A stretch of 64,000 bases of DNA from positions 186,001 to 250,000 of the forward strand of contig NZ_JACRSU010000001.1 in NCBI RefSeq assembly GCF_014384785.1, given 5' to 3'. The notes beneath the pieces were generated by a model, which saw only the letters and a list, made by a program, of their open reading frames with translations, was not told the DNA's origin and ran no database searches. This stretch comes from Congzhengia minquanensis (GTDB lineage: Bacteria; Bacillota; Clostridia; UBA1381; UBA9506). Below are positions 1 to 7,331 of this stretch, in pieces. The stretch's first letter is position 1. Every line of letters starts with the position of its first letter. The translations under genes were made by a program, and so were the position numbers.

Positions 1-462
1 GGGAAACCGCGCTCCTAACTGACTTACGTTTTCCCCAATCAACGGCGACGGGACAAAGCTTAAAATATGGTCTGAAATCATTACCAAATCGCCGGGTGAA
101 AAGCATTCGTTCACTGCTCCCGCCGCGTTGGTTAAAATCAGCTTGTCCGCACCTAAGGCGCGCATCACTCTGATTGGGCGAACCACCTCGGCCATGGAAT
201 ATCCCTCATAAAAATGCACCCTGCCCTGCATTGCAACCGTTTTCTTGCCTCCCAGCGTTCCAAAAACAAACCTGCCCGCATGACCGGAAACGGTGGAAAC
301 AGGCATACCAGGAATGTTTTGATATGCAATTTGCACACCGTCCATTCTGTCCGCCAGGCCACCCAGGCCCGAGCCAAGCACCACCGCCAGCTCCGGCCGT
401 TCGCCGCATTTATTTAAAATATAGTCACAACAGATTTGAATTGCTGTATATTCTGATTCCAT
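1..462 (-). CDS. punA: Purine nucleoside phosphorylase, C-terminus cut by window edge
   Basis: The first 154 codons of a class I (trimeric) purine nucleoside phosphorylase, which splits purine nucleosides with phosphate in cytosolic salvage. Visible motifs are the phosphate loop VLGSGLGGLAD (residues 28-38), GHAGRF (60-65), MQGRVHFYEGY (78-88) and the purine-site segment TNAAGAVN (111-118). The frame is open to the window edge, so about 120 residues are missing. The start is the ATG at 462, with GGAGGGG two bases upstream; this short spacing makes it the least certain detail. A terminator hairpin separates it from the permease gene upstream, so it probably has its own promoter or depends on read-through. 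Confidence 0.93.
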   Translation of the reverse strand, partial: MESEYTAIQICCDYILNKCGERPELAVVLGSGLGGLADRMDGVQIAYQNIPGMPVSTVSGHAGRFVFGTLGGKKTVAMQGRVHFYEGYSMAEVVRPIRVMRALGADKLILTNAAGAVNECFSPGDLVMISDHILSFVPSPLIGENVSQLGARFP

Positions 463-481
463 AACCCCTCCGCCAATGCGC

Positions 482-508
482 AAAAGCGGCAGACAGCCTG
501 CCGCTTTT
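482..508 (-). terminator. Intrinsic terminator after the AI-2E-type permease
   Basis: A perfect 11-bp stem (AAAAGCGGCAG/CTGCCGCTTTT) with a 5-base loop ends in a T run on the minus strand, four bases past the permease stop. The A/T-flanked arms make it potentially bidirectional. Confidence 0.8.
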
Positions 509-512
509 ATAT

Positions 513-1658
513 TTACAGGTTAATATTCTTTGTTCCCAGCCGCTGTTCAATAAAGCTGTCATAAAAGACAAGCTTAATCACCGCAACCAGGGGAACGCCG
601 ATAAACATGCCGATAATTCCGCCGAAAGTGCCGCCGATTGCTACCCCGGCAATAACCAGAAGCGGGCTGATGCCCACCCTGTCGGACATGATTTTCGGGC
701 CGATAAATAAGTTGTCGACAATCTGCATTCCAATGATAAACAACAGCACAATTAAACCCTTAATGGGATTAAACACCAGTGCCAGAAGAACGCTGGGAAT
801 TCCGCCCAGCCACGGGCCAATGTAAGGTATCATATTGGTAAGCGCCAGAAGCAGACTGATGAGCGGTGCCAGCGGGATGTCGAACGGCACTAAGATAATC
901 AGGCCTAAAATGAAAATGACAAACGCCTGCAAGAGCTTGCTGATAATGAAATCGAAAAATATTTTATTAATTGCCTTTCCGTAATTCATAATGGTTTCAG
1001 CCCGCTCGCGGCTGAACACCGCATAGATAAACCGCTTAAAGTGTTTGGTAAGCTCCTCCTTGCCAAAAAGAAAATAAATTGATATGACAATGCCGAACAC
1101 CACGCGGATGACTGTTTTCGCCGAACCGCTAACTGCAGTAGTTACGGTTTTGCCCACATGGGCCATATCCATTTCCCGTTCAACCCAGCTATATATGTTG
1201 GTTGCAAAATTCGACATATAGCCCTCAAAGTTTTTTGCAAGGTCAGGATTAATCGACCGCAGGCTGTCTGTCACCCAAATCTGAAAATTGTTTAAATATT
1301 CCGGCAGGCCGTTAATAAAATCGTTCAGACCGCTGACTATGGTAGGCACGATATTCATAACAAAAATGGAGATGAAACCCAGCACCACTGCGTAAATTAC
1401 CGCTATAGAAATGCCGCGCTTGATATTTTTCTTTTTCTGATTGTCCGTTTTTTTCACGATATTGCGTTCAATAAACACCAGCAAAGGATTTAGAAAATAC
1501 GCAAATGCCAGCCCGTAAACAAAATATGCAATACAGGAGTACAGCATGGAAAACAAGCTTGACAAGGATATATTGGTCGTAAAAATCAGTTTGCACAACA
1601 AAAACGCAATTACTAAAACAGGCAAAACGTTTAAATAGCGTATTTTCCAGTTTTTCAA
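513..1658 (-). CDS. AI-2E family transporter (PerM/YtvI-type membrane protein)
   Basis: A 381-residue polytopic membrane protein of the AI-2E/PerM family, which exports small molecules or exchanges ions; the substrate here cannot be told. The family pattern is visible: an N-terminal hydrophobic pair, a polar extracellular stretch near residues 110-180, and a C-terminal helix block carrying LTNMIPYIGPWLGGIP and GGTFGGIIGMFIGVPL. The start is TTG, supported by AAGGAGCTGGTAAAG just upstream; the nearest ATG lies far inside. It follows the cwlD fragment by 13 bases and is probably co-transcribed with it. Clostridial relatives such as YtvI have been linked to sporulation, which fits the neighbour but is inference here. 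Confidence 0.88.
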   Translation of the reverse strand: MKNWKIRYLNVLPVLVIAFLLCKLIFTTNISLSSLFSMLYSCIAYFVYGLAFAYFLNPLLVFIERNIVKKTDNQKKKNIKRGISIAVIYAVVLGFISIFVMNIVPTIVSGLNDFINGLPEYLNNFQIWVTDSLRSINPDLAKNFEGYMSNFATNIYSWVEREMDMAHVGKTVTTAVSGSAKTVIRVVFGIVISIYFLFGKEELTKHFKRFIYAVFSRERAETIMNYGKAINKIFFDFIISKLLQAFVIFILGLIILVPFDIPLAPLISLLLALTNMIPYIGPWLGGIPSVLLALVFNPIKGLIVLLFIIGMQIVDNLFIGPKIMSDRVGISPLLVIAGVAIGGTFGGIIGMFIGVPLVAVIKLVFYDSFIEQRLGTKNINL

Positions 1659-1671
1659 CTTTACCAGCTCC

Positions 1672-2208
1672 TTATTCTTCGTTAAAGTATTTTAAAATCC
1701 CGCAGTAAATCGCCCACGCGACCTGCTTTTGATAAGAATCGTCCAACAATTTTTTCTGTTCTTCTTCGTTTGACAAAAACCCGCACTCCACTAAAATTGC
1801 GGGCAGTTTTGCCTGCTTTAAAAGGTAAATACTCCCGTCTGCCTTTTTCACTTCCCGAGAAGACGGCGGCGCAAGCGCCTCAATTAAAGCCGACTGCACC
1901 TGTTTTGCAAGCCCCTCGCTTTTTTCATTGTTTCCGGAAAAGAACACCTGGGGCCCGCTGTACTGTCCGTCCGGAAATTTATTCATATGTACGCTGACAA
2001 ACGCATCTGCGCTGGACTCTTTCATCAGCTTTTCCCGGTTTTTCAAGTCGGAGTTCTTTTTGCTTCTGATGTTGCCCGAAACATCGTAAATGCCGTTATC
2101 GTCTGAGCGGGTTACAATTACGTTTGTTCCGCCCTGCTCTAAAAACTGCTGAAGCTTTTGGGCAATAGCAAGGTTTAAGTCCTTTTCCAAAACGCCTGCG
2201 CTGCCCAC
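1672..2208 (-). CDS. cwlD: cwlD 3' part: N-acetylmuramoyl-L-alanine amidase lacking its N-terminus
   Basis: Most of an Amidase_3 domain resembling the spore-cortex amidase CwlD, which helps form muramic-delta-lactam. Counting from the GTG at 2208, the second zinc ligand Glu is residue 8 (GVLEKDLNL), the third ligand His is 74 (SVHMN) and the catalytic Glu is 141 (VECGFLSN). Upstream, the same frame still encodes AGHGAPDGGAV, with the first zinc-ligand His at 2230-2232, and then hits TAA at 2245-2247. The usual membrane anchor and start are therefore absent, and homology stops exactly where the recombinase gene begins. No ribosome site precedes the GTG, so as it stands it should not give an active enzyme. 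Either it is a remnant or it is restored by DNA rearrangement. Confidence 0.85.
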   Translation of the reverse strand: MGSAGVLEKDLNLAIAQKLQQFLEQGGTNVIVTRSDDNGIYDVSGNIRSKKNSDLKNREKLMKESSADAFVSVHMNKFPDGQYSGPQVFFSGNNEKSEGLAKQVQSALIEALAPPSSREVKKADGSIYLLKQAKLPAILVECGFLSNEEEQKKLLDDSYQKQVAWAIYCGILKYFNEE

Positions 2209-2220
2209 CGCACCGCCATC

Positions 2221-2260
2221 TGGTGCACCATGTCCTGCACAGTGTTAATACCATGAACAA
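2221..2260. other. Putative recombination junction between cwlD and the recombinase gene
   Basis: CwlD-type coding sequence ends inside this stretch (the AGHGAPDGG codons lie at 2209-2238), and the recombinase stop codon is at 2261-2263. The stretch holds the palindrome TGGTGCACCA (2221-2230) and a wider inverted repeat, GTGCA and TGCAC, spanning 2223-2240. Large serine recombinases often have their attachment site beside their own gene, so this is the natural place for one. The partner site is not visible in the window. Confidence 0.5.
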
Positions 2261-3805
2261 TTATAAATTCCAACAAATTGTAATCTTTCGGCTGTCATTT
2301 TCCGGCTCGCCAATGAAAACTTTGTCAATCAATTTTGAAACGGCAAATTCATTCAAGGTTATTGTGCGTGGAAAACTGTCAATATATTCCTGAAAGTTGA
2401 AATCTTCTGTTTTGTCTTTTTTCTGCTCTAAGACAGAGAGCCGCTTTTCCAAAGCCACAATATCGGCTTTTATATCTCCATATATATCGCAGAATACTTT
2501 ATTATCTATTATACCATCTAATTTATCTTTGTAAAGCTGTTTTATGTTAAGATTTTGTTTCAAAATATTCTCTTTTATGAGCGTTTCTTCTTTCATTTCC
2601 GTTTTTTTGTCATTGTAAATCAGGCTGTTTTTGTTGATTTTAGCAGGATTATAATTGTTTAAAAATAGCTTTTTCACTTCCATCTCCACCGCCTCAAACA
2701 CCGCGTCGAACCGGATACTGTTTGTGTTTGTGCAAACCGAAACGCCGCATTTTGTGGCCTTGCATTTTAAATATTCATACCTGCCGTTTTTTAGCTGGTA
2801 GCTCATTTTCCACATACTGCTGCCGCAGACGGCGCAGAAAATTCTGCCTGCAAAAACGTGGCGCTTACCGTCTGCCTTCTGCATTCGTCTGTGGGAACCG
2901 ATTTTTTTGTTCACTTCGTTCCACAAGCTCATATCCACTACCGGCTCGTGGGCGTTTTTTGTTCTGATAAAATCCTGTTCGTTCACGCGTTTCCGTTTCT
3001 TGTTTTTATAGCTTATGGTAGCGGTTTTTCCCTGCACAAGATTCCCGACATACACCTCGTTTGTTAAAATTTCGCGGATAACGGACTCCGTCCAGATTTT
3101 CGACGTGGGCTTTCCCCCATGGGTCTGAAATTTGCTCCCGCAAAGGCGCTTATATTCCGACGGGCAGGGAATTCCCTGCCGGTTTAACTCCTGAGCAATT
3201 TTCACATATCCGTGTCCGCCTGCATACATCCGGTAAATCTCCCGCACTGTTTCTGCCGCCGGCTCGTCCACAAAAAGCTTTCCTTTTACATCTTTGTTCA
3301 GCTTGTACCCATAGGGTGCAAAGGCACCGGTAAAAATACCGTTCTCCTTTTTGTGCCGCAGGGTCTTTTTAATGTTTTCCGACAAATCCTCCAAATACCA
3401 CTCATTTACCAACCCATTAATCTGGCGGGACTTTTTGTTGGCGAAGTCCTCTGTGTCTGCATGGTCTAACAACCCGATAAACCGCACACCCCACTCGCGA
3501 AAGCGGTTATGAATGTAGTGCTCCACCACCTCAATGTCGCGGCTGAAGCGCGACTGGGTTTTGCACAGCACAATGTCGATATATCCCTTTTCGCAGTCTA
3601 AAATCATCTGGTTAAACTGCGGGCGGTCCCGGTCTGCGCCAGACATGTCCTCGTCGCAGTAAACACCGGCCACCTCCCAATTCTGCTCCCGGCAATATGT
3701 AAGCAGCAGGGATTTTTGGTTTTGAATGCTTTCACTTTCGTCCATCCGGCTTTTTTTGTTCCGGTCTTCGTCCGACAGACGGCAGTAAACTGCGACGCGA
3801 ATCAA
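2261..3805 (-). CDS. Large serine recombinase abutting cwlD
   Basis: A 514-residue site-specific recombinase. Its N-terminal resolvase domain has the catalytic Ser11 in YCRLSDED, DEDMSGADRDRP (51-62) and KTQSRFSRD (82-90). A recombinase domain follows (about 155-300, with GAFAPYGYKL). Next is a zinc ribbon with Cys324, Cys327, Cys348 and Cys353, then a charged, probably coiled-coil tail. Length and order are those of SpoIVCA- and TnpX-type integrases. The start is TTG, overlapping the stop of the 39-codon ORF upstream (TTGA), so translation looks coupled. No phage or conjugation genes surround it. Its position at the break in cwlD suggests an integrase or excisionase acting on that gene. Whether it is active cannot be read from sequence. 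Confidence 0.93.
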   Translation of the reverse strand: MIRVAVYCRLSDEDRNKKSRMDESESIQNQKSLLLTYCREQNWEVAGVYCDEDMSGADRDRPQFNQMILDCEKGYIDIVLCKTQSRFSRDIEVVEHYIHNRFREWGVRFIGLLDHADTEDFANKKSRQINGLVNEWYLEDLSENIKKTLRHKKENGIFTGAFAPYGYKLNKDVKGKLFVDEPAAETVREIYRMYAGGHGYVKIAQELNRQGIPCPSEYKRLCGSKFQTHGGKPTSKIWTESVIREILTNEVYVGNLVQGKTATISYKNKKRKRVNEQDFIRTKNAHEPVVDMSLWNEVNKKIGSHRRMQKADGKRHVFAGRIFCAVCGSSMWKMSYQLKNGRYEYLKCKATKCGVSVCTNTNSIRFDAVFEAVEMEVKKLFLNNYNPAKINKNSLIYNDKKTEMKEETLIKENILKQNLNIKQLYKDKLDGIIDNKVFCDIYGDIKADIVALEKRLSVLEQKKDKTEDFNFQEYIDSFPRTITLNEFAVSKLIDKVFIGEPENDSRKITICWNL

Positions 3806-3921
3806 TTTGATTCACGCTCCTTAATGCTTTCTTTTATAATTTCCTCCGCAATTTGCTGAACCTTTTCCTGCCTCGTGCGCTCATCCTCGGTTTTAAATTT
3901 GTTTTCCACAGCATATTCCAT
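3802..3921 (-). CDS. Small charged 39-residue protein upstream of the recombinase
   Basis: An ORF of 39 codons starting MEYAVENKFK and ending KERESN, with a strong ribosome site (GGAGG, 7 bases before the ATG). Its TGA overlaps the recombinase TTG, so the two are read as one unit. The product is highly charged, mostly Glu, Lys and Arg, has no Cys or Trp, and looks helical. I do not recognise a family. Its place invites the idea of a recombination directionality factor or a translational leader for the recombinase, but neither is shown. It could also simply set recombinase translation by coupling. Confidence 0.65.
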   Translation of the reverse strand: MEYAVENKFKTEDERTRQEKVQQIAEEIIKESIKERESN

Positions 3922-3950
3922 GTTAAAACCTCCAAAATTGGTCATGCTGT

Positions 3951-3979
3951 ATTATACATAGGAAAAAAATTAAATATTA
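3951..3979 (-). promoter_or_regulatory. Candidate SigE-type promoter for the small ORF and recombinase
   Basis: On the minus strand TAATATT (3973-3979) fits the SigE -35 pattern (G/T)(A/C)ATATT fully. After 14 bases comes TGTATAAT (3951-3958), which matches CATACAAT at five of eight positions. The start would fall about 20-25 bases before the ATG at 3921. A SigA reading would use the same TATAAT but has no good -35 at 16-18 bases. The region is AT-rich, so a chance match is possible. Confidence 0.45.
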
Positions 3980-3999
3980 CAAAAAAGTTTAAAAAAAGT

Positions 4000-4017
4000 G
4001 GGAACTTATTTTGTCCC
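4000..4017 (-). terminator. Weak second terminator-like hairpin before the recombinase promoter
   Basis: On the minus strand GGGA and TCCC are separated by 10 bases and followed by a T-rich run. It would help insulate the recombinase unit from genes upstream. The stem is short, so this is tentative. Confidence 0.3.
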
Positions 4018-4070
4018 GCTTCGTATAAGTTAATAGAAAATAGGTAATAGGAAGATATCAGCGCCGCCAA

Positions 4071-4111
4071 ACGCCAACTGTTTTAATTTTAAATTTAAAG
4101 TTAATTGGCGT
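4071..4111. repeat. Inverted repeat in the recombinase-SGNH gap
   Basis: ACGCCAA (4071-4077) and TTGGCGT (4105-4111) are perfect inverted arms around 27 AT-rich bases. Its role is unknown; it lies in the otherwise empty stretch 3980-4202, where no ORF is supported and no second half of cwlD is seen. Confidence 0.4.
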
Positions 4112-4202
4112 ATATCACAGGGCACGCTGTTTATATATTCATAATAACATTCTCCACTTCATCTCCTATTAATTGGGGCCTCAGCACTGCCCCAAACGGA
4201 AA

Positions 4203-4231
4203 AAACAACCCGGCGGGTCCGGGTTGTTTTT
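4203..4231 (-). terminator. Intrinsic terminator after the SGNH hydrolase
   Basis: A perfect 12-bp stem (AAAACAACCCGG with CCGGGTTGTTTT), a 5-base loop and a T run on the minus strand, nine bases past the gene's stop. Confidence 0.85.
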
Positions 4232-4239
4232 TTGCATTT

Positions 4240-4896
4240 TTATAAGGTTTTCAAAAAGCCCTCTAACCGGTCTGCAATGCGAATATGCCCTGCGTCGTTG
4301 GGGTGCAGTCCGTCAGGACAGAAGTGCTCCCGCATAATTTCAAGCTTCGGCTGAATTCCGCTAACTGCAAAAAGATCCAGCACCGGAATGGAAAAACGTT
4401 TTGCAATGACCTTTATGGCATCAACATATTCAGAAAGCGTTGCAACATCTTCCGGCTTGTTTCCACCCCGAGGATTGTCTTCATTTGACCTGTGCAGAGG
4501 CGTCATCACCACAATCTGCGCCTGGGGATATTTGTTCATCAGCTTTTCAAACAGCTCATGGCACGCGCCGCAAAAGGTGTCTGCCGTCTTGTCTGACAGT
4601 TTTCCGAACGGCGCGTCACCGTGGCCAAAATCGTTTGTGCCGCCAAACACTACAACCAAATCTGCATTGCCGTCCATCTCATCCACCCGAGACACAAAAT
4701 CTAAATCGTGCCGCGCTACGGCTGACGGTGTTTGCTGTTTTGCAATTCTCGTGCCGCCAATTCCGTAGTTTACAACATCTGAAAGACCCAACCGCTGCTT
4801 CATCAAATTAACATAAATGTGCTCCGCTCCGCTTGTGCCGTGTCCCTCTGTGATGCTGTCTCCTAAAAATACCGCTTTTTTTCCTTTAAAATCCAT
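4240..4896 (-). CDS. SGNH/GDSL-family hydrolase
   Basis: A 218-residue esterase or lipase-type hydrolase. The four SGNH blocks are present: GDSITEGHG (block I, nucleophile Ser near residue 14), YGIGGTRI (block II Gly), GGTNDFGHG (block III Asn) and DGLHPNDAGH (catalytic Asp and His near the C-terminus). No signal peptide or membrane segment is seen, so it is probably cytosolic. The substrate is not evident; relatives deacylate sugars, lipids or thioesters. The start is the ATG at 4896, behind AAAGGGG. It is probably co-transcribed with the nitroreductase and LOG genes upstream (22- and 14-base gaps) and ends at a strong terminator. Confidence 0.88.
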   Translation of the reverse strand: MDFKGKKAVFLGDSITEGHGTSGAEHIYVNLMKQRLGLSDVVNYGIGGTRIAKQQTPSAVARHDLDFVSRVDEMDGNADLVVVFGGTNDFGHGDAPFGKLSDKTADTFCGACHELFEKLMNKYPQAQIVVMTPLHRSNEDNPRGGNKPEDVATLSEYVDAIKVIAKRFSIPVLDLFAVSGIQPKLEIMREHFCPDGLHPNDAGHIRIADRLEGFLKTL

Positions 4897-4917
4897 GCTG
4901 TCTAACCCCTTTTTTTC

Positions 4918-5436
4918 TCATTTATCGTATATAACATAATTTGCCTTATGCGTTTTTTCCTCCGGAATTTGCGCTGCATAGCCTAAAATGCAATTGCCAA
5001 TTCCAATATACTGGCTGCCCAGCCCCCACTTTTCTTTTAGCTTTTTGCCCTCCGGCGTTTCAAACACCTCGCGTGCCCGGTGGATCCAGCAGGCTCCAAG
5101 CCCCAAAGACGCAGCCGCGTTCAACAAGTTACCCATCACCAGGCACCCGTCCTCTTTAAAGGTGGACACGGTGGTGTCGGAAAACACAATAATAACCACC
5201 GGCGCGCCATAAAACGCGTCGGTCGAAGCGCCCATGATTTTTGCGTTCAGGTTCCCGATATAGCGAACCGTTTCAGGATCTGTTACAGCCACCATTACCG
5301 GCGACTGTCTGTTCATTCCAGTAGGTGCATTAATGCCCGCCTTTAAAACCTCTTTCAGCATATTCTCAGGCACCGGATCACTTTTATAGCTCTTTACACT
5401 TCTTCTTGTTTGTAAAACATTTAAACAGTCGTTCAT
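4918..5436 (-). CDS. Nitroreductase-family flavoprotein
   Basis: A 172-residue FMN-dependent oxidoreductase of the nitroreductase family. The N-terminal FMN-phosphate motif is TRRSVKSYKSDPVP (residues 10-23), followed by INAPTGMNRQSP and by NLLNAAASLGLGACWI near 105-120, the segment that packs on the flavin. Its short length fits the compact clostridial members. Two conserved Cys (in DGCLVMG and GACWIH) lie near the flavin region. The physiological electron acceptor is not evident. The start is the ATG at 5436 behind GGAGG. It sits between the LOG and SGNH genes in a likely three-gene unit of unrelated small enzymes. Confidence 0.87.
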   Translation of the reverse strand: MNDCLNVLQTRRSVKSYKSDPVPENMLKEVLKAGINAPTGMNRQSPVMVAVTDPETVRYIGNLNAKIMGASTDAFYGAPVVIIVFSDTTVSTFKEDGCLVMGNLLNAAASLGLGACWIHRAREVFETPEGKKLKEKWGLGSQYIGIGNCILGYAAQIPEEKTHKANYVIYDK

Positions 5437-5450
5437 TTTTCTAACCTCCG

Positions 5451-6026
5451 TTATATATGTCTTAAATTCTGAATGTCCAAATCATCCGGCTTGTAGCCTT
5501 CAATATAATCTAACACCTCATCTGGGTTTGAAAGAACTTCATAAAGCTTTAAACAGCCGGGCGCAACAAACCCTTCATCAACTGCTTTTTCCATCATTTC
5601 CGCCATTGCGTTATAATATTTTCTGAAATTAAACACCACCATTGCCTTGTTGTGACGCTTCAGCTGCTTCAGCGTTAAAATTTCAAAAAACTCGTCAAAG
5701 GTTCCCACGCCGCCAGGCACCATTATAAATGCATCGGCTGTCTCCTCCATAATTTTTTTACGCTCACGCATAGTTTCCGTTCTTATCAGCTCTGTGCAGT
5801 TTTCGAACAGCACGCCGTCTACGTTAAAAAAAGTAGGGGCAACACCAATAATTTTGCCACCGCCGGCATACACGCCGCGGGCCACTGCGCCCATTAAGCC
5901 GCCGGCGCCGGCGCCGTAAACCAGAGAGTGGCCGCGCTCCGCCATTTTTTCCCCCAGCGTTTCCACCGCTTCTATATACGAAGGATCTATATTGTTGCTT
6001 GCCGCTCCATATACACAAATTGTCAT
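5451..6026 (-). CDS. LOG-family protein (TIGR00730 Rossmann fold)
   Basis: A 191-residue Rossmann-fold protein of the LOG family; characterised members hydrolyse nucleoside 5'-monophosphates, including cytokinin riboside monophosphate, to base and ribose phosphate. The hallmark PGGVGTFDEFFE and the loop YGAGAGGLMGAVARGV are both present, as is the conserved ETMRERKKIM. The ATG at 6026 is chosen because AAAGGAGAGG lies just before it; an upstream in-frame start would add 13 residues that fit no family pattern. It leads the minus-strand unit with the nitroreductase and SGNH genes and is divergent from the COG0523 gene. Whether it makes a signalling base or does salvage cannot be told. Confidence 0.9.
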   Translation of the reverse strand: MTICVYGAASNNIDPSYIEAVETLGEKMAERGHSLVYGAGAGGLMGAVARGVYAGGGKIIGVAPTFFNVDGVLFENCTELIRTETMRERKKIMEETADAFIMVPGGVGTFDEFFEILTLKQLKRHNKAMVVFNFRKYYNAMAEMMEKAVDEGFVAPGCLKLYEVLSNPDEVLDYIEGYKPDDLDIQNLRHI

Positions 6027-6153
6027 AAAATCCTCTCCTTTATATGTTTGATATGATTTTAGCATAAACTTTTTTTATTTTCAAGCTTTCTATTAGTTTA
6101 TTCACAAACTACACAATTATATTTTACAAAAGTAATAACTTTTTTTGATTTTA

Positions 6154-6182
6154 TTTACAGAAAGAAAAAAAAGTGGTATAAT
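6154..6182 (+). promoter_or_regulatory. SigA-type promoter for the COG0523 pair
   Basis: TTTACA (6154-6159), a 17-base spacer and TATAAT (6177-6182), 32 bases before the ATG. No clear inverted repeat of a Zur-type operator was seen near it. Confidence 0.8.
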
Positions 6183-6214
6183 GAACAAAACGATTGTGAT
6201 AAGGAGCTATTAAA

Positions 6215-7315
6215 ATGACAAAAATCGATATTTTTTCCGGATTTTTAGGTGCCGGCAAGACAACTCTAATAAAAAAATTGATTGATGAAAGCTTTAAGGG
6301 CGAAAAGTTAGTTTTAATTGAAAATGAATTTGGTGAAATTGGAATAGATGGAGGATTTTTAAAAGACGCTGGAATTAACATTACCGAAATGAACTCCGGA
6401 TGTATTTGCTGCAGTCTGGTGGGTGACTTTGGCGCGGCTTTGAAAAAAGTGCTCCGCGATTATAGGCCGGACAGAATTTTAATTGAGCCTTCCGGCGTGG
6501 GCAAGCTCAGCGACGTAATGAAAGCGGTTGAAAACGTTCACGAGCACGCGCTTGCATTAAACAGCTACACTGCTGTTGTTGACGTAAACCGGTGTAAGAT
6601 GTATATGAAAAACTTCGGTGAATTTTTCTGCGACCAGATTCGTTATGCCAAGTGCATTGTTTTAAGCCATACGGGCGGCGCAAAGGAAGAAAAAATTGCC
6701 GAGTGCGTAAAGCTGCTGCGGGAGCAAAACGCAGAAGCGGCAATTGTTTCCACCCCGTGGGACCAGCTTTCCGGCACACAGTTTTTAGAAGCGATTGAGG
6801 GCGCGTCAACCATAAACCGGGTTTTAGAGGAGCTCAAGGAAGAAGACGCCTGCCCGGTTTGCGGTCATTCGCACAAGCATGACCACGAACATGATCATTG
6901 CCACGAGCATAGTCATGAACATCACCATGAGCATTGCCGCCACGACGGGGAGCAGAAGCATGAATGCTGTCATGGTCACGAACAGGAGCACGAGCACTGC
7001 CATGGGCATCACCATCACGGACACCATCATGCAGACGAGGTGTTCCAAAGTTTTGGAACAGAAACTACAAAACAGTTCTCCAAAGACGAGCTTGTTTCTA
7101 TGCTGTCGCAATTTAACAACGAAGAAAAATTTGGTGTTATTCTGCGTGCAAAAGGCATTGTGCCAGAGAAAGACGGAAGCTGGCTGCACTTTGACTATGT
7201 TCCCGGCACGCCCGATGTGCGCGAAGGCGCGGCCGACATCACCGGGCGGATTTGCGTAATCGGCGCCGGCATAAAAGACGGCGAAATCCGCAAGCTCTTT
7301 GGGTTAGACGAATAA
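6215..7315 (+). CDS. COG0523 (CobW/ZNG-type) GTPase with His-rich metal loop
   Basis: A 366-residue G3E-family P-loop GTPase, the group of cytosolic metallochaperones that includes zinc-delivering ZNG proteins. Walker A is GFLGAGKTT (residues 9-17), the metal-binding CxCC is GCICC (62-66), and a long His/Glu/Asp-rich segment with extra Cys lies near 217-270, between the GTPase and C-terminal CobW_C domains. The usual NKxD base-recognition motif is not seen; the equivalent strand reads CIVLSHTGG. The His loop suggests Zn, Ni or Co binding and storage. It has its own promoter and AAGGAG ribosome site and precedes the second P-loop gene by 16 bases. The metal cannot be settled from sequence. Confidence 0.9.
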   Translation: MTKIDIFSGFLGAGKTTLIKKLIDESFKGEKLVLIENEFGEIGIDGGFLKDAGINITEMNSGCICCSLVGDFGAALKKVLRDYRPDRILIEPSGVGKLSDVMKAVENVHEHALALNSYTAVVDVNRCKMYMKNFGEFFCDQIRYAKCIVLSHTGGAKEEKIAECVKLLREQNAEAAIVSTPWDQLSGTQFLEAIEGASTINRVLEELKEEDACPVCGHSHKHDHEHDHCHEHSHEHHHEHCRHDGEQKHECCHGHEQEHEHCHGHHHHGHHHADEVFQSFGTETTKQFSKDELVSMLSQFNNEEKFGVILRAKGIVPEKDGSWLHFDYVPGTPDVREGAADITGRICVIGAGIKDGEIRKLFGLDE

Positions 7316-7331
7316 GAAGGGTGTTGTAACA

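Noticed and set aside
2261..3805. Prophage or conjugative element around the recombinase
   Set aside because: No phage structural, replication, mobilisation or cargo genes are near; only a 39-codon ORF accompanies it.
3980..4202. The missing cwlD 5' half or a second attachment site
   Set aside because: No frame in this stretch encodes a membrane anchor followed by the GHG motif, and no copy of the 2221-2240 core is seen.
6824..7259. Met/Val-rich and Thr/Met-rich frames over the His-rich loop
   Set aside because: They mirror the repetitive His codons of the COG0523 gene and have no start signals.
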